In this document: positions 5,881 to 7,596 of the stretch, in pieces | Layout: every line of letters begins with the position of its first letter | Numbering within the stretch: the stretch's first letter is position 1 | From: JANNSX01 sp031403155 | Lineage (GTDB): Bacteria; Pseudomonadota; Alphaproteobacteria; Rhizobiales; Hyphomicrobiaceae | Length of the DNA: 7,596 nucleotides | NCBI GenBank assembly: GCA_031403155.1 | Contig: JANNSX010000422.1 | Span: 1 to 7,596 of the forward strand | Reading direction: 5' to 3' | Notes under the pieces: model-generated | Told to the model about the DNA's origin: nothing | The model's input: the letters and a program-made list of their open reading frames with translations, nothing else | The model's database searches: none | Translations under genes and position numbers: made by a program

Positions 5881-6504
5881 TCGGTGCCTCCGGCGCGAGC
5901 GTTGGCGGCGCAACTCGGTCGAGGAGAGATGCGAGAGGGGGATCGACAGGAAGGTCCAGGCGGGGGGCCTTGCGATGGCCAGGCAGCGGGCCGCTTGTTC
6001 AGTGAGACGTCGATCCTGGTAGAGGCTCCCGGCAGGTGAGGCGAGACCCCGGTGCCGCCAACCGGGCCGGTCGAGCACGGCGATGGGCAGCGTGGCGAAA
6101 ATCTTCCGCCAATGCCGCCAGCGGTGGATCTGGGCGAGATTGTCGGCGCCCATCAGCCAGACGAAGCGCACGGCGGGATACCGGCTTTTCACATAGAGCA
6201 GTGCCTCGGCGGTATAGGGCGAGCCGAGCCCGGCCTCGAAGCCGGTGATGATGATCTGCGGGTGGGCCGAGAGATCGATCGAGGCCGCCATGCGCTCAGG
6301 TAGCGGCGGCAGGTCGGCATGGCTCTTCAAGGGATTGCCGGGCGTCACGATCCACCAGACCTGATCCAGCCCCAAGCGCCGGATCGCCTCGAGGCTCACG
6401 TGCCGGTGGCCGTCGTGCGGTGGATTGAAGCTGCCGCCGAGCAAGCCGATGCGCATGCCGGGCTCCGCATGCGGCAGCGCCACGAGCGCGCGGCGTCCGC
6501 TCAT
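5878..6504 (-). CDS. nadD: nicotinate-nucleotide adenylyltransferase
   Basis: This 208-residue cytoplasmic enzyme transfers AMP from ATP to nicotinate mononucleotide to give deamido-NAD in NAD biosynthesis. The nucleotidyltransferase signature GGSFNPPHDGH is at 23-33. WWIVTPGNPLK (about 50-60) and VWLMGADNL are typical of alphaproteobacterial NadD, and LSSTELR (193-199) is the C-terminal ISSTxxR motif. The ATG at 6504 overlaps the TGA of the GFA gene (ATGA). An internal Met17 directly before RIGLLGG could also serve as the start. The last residues (RQRSRRRHR) are Arg-rich and run into the palindromic repeat that provides the stop codon, so the C-terminus may have been altered by repeat insertion. 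proA-nadD-rsfS-rlmH is a familiar order in this group. Confidence 0.94.
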   Translation of the reverse strand: MSGRRALVALPHAEPGMRIGLLGGSFNPPHDGHRHVSLEAIRRLGLDQVWWIVTPGNPLKSHADLPPLPERMAASIDLSAHPQIIITGFEAGLGSPYTAEALLYVKSRYPAVRFVWLMGADNLAQIHRWRHWRKIFATLPIAVLDRPGWRHRGLASPAGSLYQDRRLTEQAARCLAIARPPAWTFLSIPLSHLSSTELRRQRSRRRHR

Positions 6505-6956
6505 CCGCCCTGGCCCGGCGGTTTCGGCACGCCGCCCCACTGAGCGTCTTGCGGCAGGCCGTCGTGGATTTCGTAATAGTCCGATTTGTCGGCGACGAAG
6601 ATGTGGTGGTCGAGCGTCAGGCCCGTCGGGGGATCGAGGGAACCCGCCAGGATCGAGACGCGCGAGCCGTCGTTGGGCTTCCAGAAGAGGCTCGAGCCGC
6701 ACTTTTGGCAGAAGCCGCGCTTGGCGGTATCGGAGGCGGCGTACCAGCCGAGCGCCTTGTCGCCGGAGACGAGGCGGAAGCGGTCGGTCGCGACCGACGT
6801 CGCCATGACATAGGCGCCCGTCCACTGCGCGCATTGCCGGCAGTGGCAGACGCTCACCGGCCGGAACGGCGCATCGGCCTCGAAGCGGACGGCGCCGCAC
6901 AGGCACTGCCCGGTGAGGGTTTGGGGTGTCGCTTTGGTTGCCGGATGTTTCGCCAT
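6501..6956 (-). CDS. GFA-family cysteine/zinc protein (glutathione-dependent formaldehyde-activating-like)
   Basis: This 151-residue cytoplasmic protein has the cysteine pattern of the GFA (CENP-V/GFA) fold. GQCLCGAVRFE carries Cys18 and Cys20; VCHCRQCAQWTGA carries Cys37, Cys39 and Cys42; GFCQKCGSSLFW carries Cys83 and Cys86. These residues bind zinc in the family. The founding member, Paracoccus Gfa, was reported to aid S-hydroxymethylglutathione formation, but most members have no tested function, so a formaldehyde role is not asserted. The ATG has AGGGAG six bases upstream, overlapping the proA stop ten bases away, and the gene ends in an ATGA overlap with nadD. It therefore sits inside a tight proA-GFA-nadD operon, where GFA is not a usual member. 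Confidence 0.9.
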   Translation of the reverse strand: MAKHPATKATPQTLTGQCLCGAVRFEADAPFRPVSVCHCRQCAQWTGAYVMATSVATDRFRLVSGDKALGWYAASDTAKRGFCQKCGSSLFWKPNDGSRVSILAGSLDPPTGLTLDHHIFVADKSDYYEIHDGLPQDAQWGGVPKPPGQGG

Positions 6957-6966
6957 CTGCGTCTCC

Positions 6967-7596
6967 CTAAGGCCGGATCTGCCCGGTTCCCCGCACCTTG
7001 TACTTGAAGCTCGTCAGCTGCTCGACCCCGACGGGGCCGCGCGCGTGCATGCGGCCGGTGGCGATGCCGATTTCCGCGCCCATGCCGAACTCGCCCCCAT
7101 CGGCGAATTGGGTCGAGGCGTTCCAGAGCACGATTGCGGAGTCCACCTCGTTCAGGAATTTTTCCGCTGCGGCGACGTCCTCGGTGATAATACTTTCAGT
7201 GTGCTCCGAGCCGTATCTGGCGATGTGCTGGACCGCGCCGGACACGCCATCGACGACACCCGCCGTGATGACGGCATCGAGATACTCGGTCGACCAGTCG
7301 GTGTCCGCTGCGGGCGTCACGCGCGGATCGGCGGCAACCGTAGCGGCGTCGCCACGGACGGCGCAGCCGGCATCGAGGAGCGCCTTCACGAGTGCGGGCA
7401 GAACATGCTTGGGGGCCGACTGGTCGACGAGGAGCGTTTCGGCAAAGGGAATAACGGCCTTGTCGCTTGTATCAATAAATCCGTAGCTGCCATTGAGGCT
7501 TACGATGGCCAGTTTATCATGAAAAGACATAGCATCTGAATACTGTAAGCTTTCTTTAACCGGTCGAGCAGCAACAGCAGGCTGTTCATTTGTGTT
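6967..7596 (-). CDS. proA: gamma-glutamyl phosphate reductase, C-terminal part only, joined in frame to a WG-repeat segment
   Basis: ProA reduces gamma-glutamyl phosphate to glutamate semialdehyde in proline synthesis. From AETLLVD (7443 leftward) to the TAG at 6967 about 158 residues match the C-terminal domain, including STEYLDAVI, FLNEVDSAIVLWNASTQFAD and GGEFGMGAEIGIATGRMHAR, and ending VRGTGQIRP. A full ProA has about 420-430 residues. Just before AETLLVD one expects a segment containing the catalytic Cys (xVCNAAETLLV); here the frame reads YGFIDTSDKAVIPF instead, a WG-repeat signature. The frame stays open to the window edge with no stop. As it stands the product lacks the NADPH-binding domain and the catalytic Cys and could not be a working ProA. 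An assembly chimera is the likeliest explanation. An ATG at 7530 is available but has no proA meaning. Confidence 0.85.
   Translation of the reverse strand, partial: NTNEQPAVAARPVKESLQYSDAMSFHDKLAIVSLNGSYGFIDTSDKAVIPFAETLLVDQSAPKHVLPALVKALLDAGCAVRGDAATVAADPRVTPAADTDWSTEYLDAVITAGVVDGVSGAVQHIARYGSEHTESIITEDVAAAEKFLNEVDSAIVLWNASTQFADGGEFGMGAEIGIATGRMHARGPVGVEQLTSFKYKVRGTGQIRP
7444..7596 (-). other. WG-repeat-like, low-GC segment of foreign character
   Basis: Translated in frame with proA, this stretch gives SLQYSDAMSFHDKLAIVSLN and then GSYGFIDTSDKAVIPF. That is one WG beta-repeat unit of the kind YxDAxxFxxGLAxVxxNGxxG(Y/F)IDxxGKxVIPF. GC by hand count is about 44 percent, against a visibly much higher value (mostly above 60 percent) in the rest of the window. 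Codons such as TTA, AAA and GAT are frequent. WG repeats are widespread in Bacteroidota and Firmicutes. It is partial at the window edge. Confidence 0.7.

Noticed and set aside
5878..6906. 342-residue extended nadD frame
   Set aside because: The extra N-terminal part is an Arg/Pro-rich out-of-frame reading of the GFA gene. The ATG at 6504, overlapping the GFA stop, gives a normal NadD.
7444..7530. genuine new fusion protein of WG repeats with a ProA domain
   Set aside because: The join removes the ProA cofactor-binding half and catalytic Cys, coincides with a sharp composition change, and sits at the window edge; a chimeric join explains this more simply.

Overview
The window looks like part of an alphaproteobacterial chromosome, most likely Hyphomicrobiales (Rhizobiales). 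The reasons are the high GC, alphaproteobacterial versions of RsfS, RlmH, NadD and CtpA, the gene order proA - nadD - rsfS - rlmH - envC-like - ctpA - (deacetylase slot) - rppH, and 'CTAGAGC' palindromic intergenic repeats of a type common in that order. A genus cannot be named from this stretch. Every supported gene lies on the minus strand, so transcription runs from the right edge to the left. The long plus-strand reading frames are antisense shadows of high-GC genes.

Reading in the direction of transcription: (1) 7596-6967 is an open frame that ends as the C-terminal third of gamma-glutamyl phosphate reductase (ProA). Its first ~50 codons are instead a low-GC WG-repeat sequence, and the switch at about 7444 looks like a chimeric join. 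(2) A GFA-family zinc/cysteine protein (6956-6501) overlaps nadD (6504-5878) by ATGA. (3) A 254-base gap holds a palindromic repeat that supplies the nadD stop codon, and a good sigma70-like promoter. (4) Next come rsfS (probably a CTG start at 5623), rlmH, an EnvC/LytM-like coiled-coil protein with a degenerate peptidase domain, and ctpA, whose ATG overlaps the envC stop. This is a ribosome maturation plus cell-envelope cluster. (5) A 259-base gap carries three palindromic units about 64 bases apart, the last supplying the ctpA stop codon. (6) A small secreted or anchored Ala/Pro/Glu-rich protein occupies the place where a divergent polysaccharide deacetylase (YibQ-like) is usually found, and seems to keep only that protein's N-terminal part. 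(7) Two tandem, divergent Nudix RNA pyrophosphohydrolase genes follow, overlapping by ATGA.

Functions: nadD supplies NAD; rsfS and rlmH act on the ribosome (silencing under starvation, and 23S rRNA pseudouridine methylation); the envC-like and ctpA products act in the periplasm on cell separation and proteolysis; the rppH genes prime mRNA decay by removing 5' pyrophosphate. No CRISPR array, tRNA, rRNA, transposase, phage gene or defence system is visible. The most unusual signals are the structured repeat family with a conserved loop and covarying stems, repeat-supplied stop codons at two genes, the truncated deacetylase slot, and the ProA/WG junction. I see no evidence for a wholly new multi-gene system.
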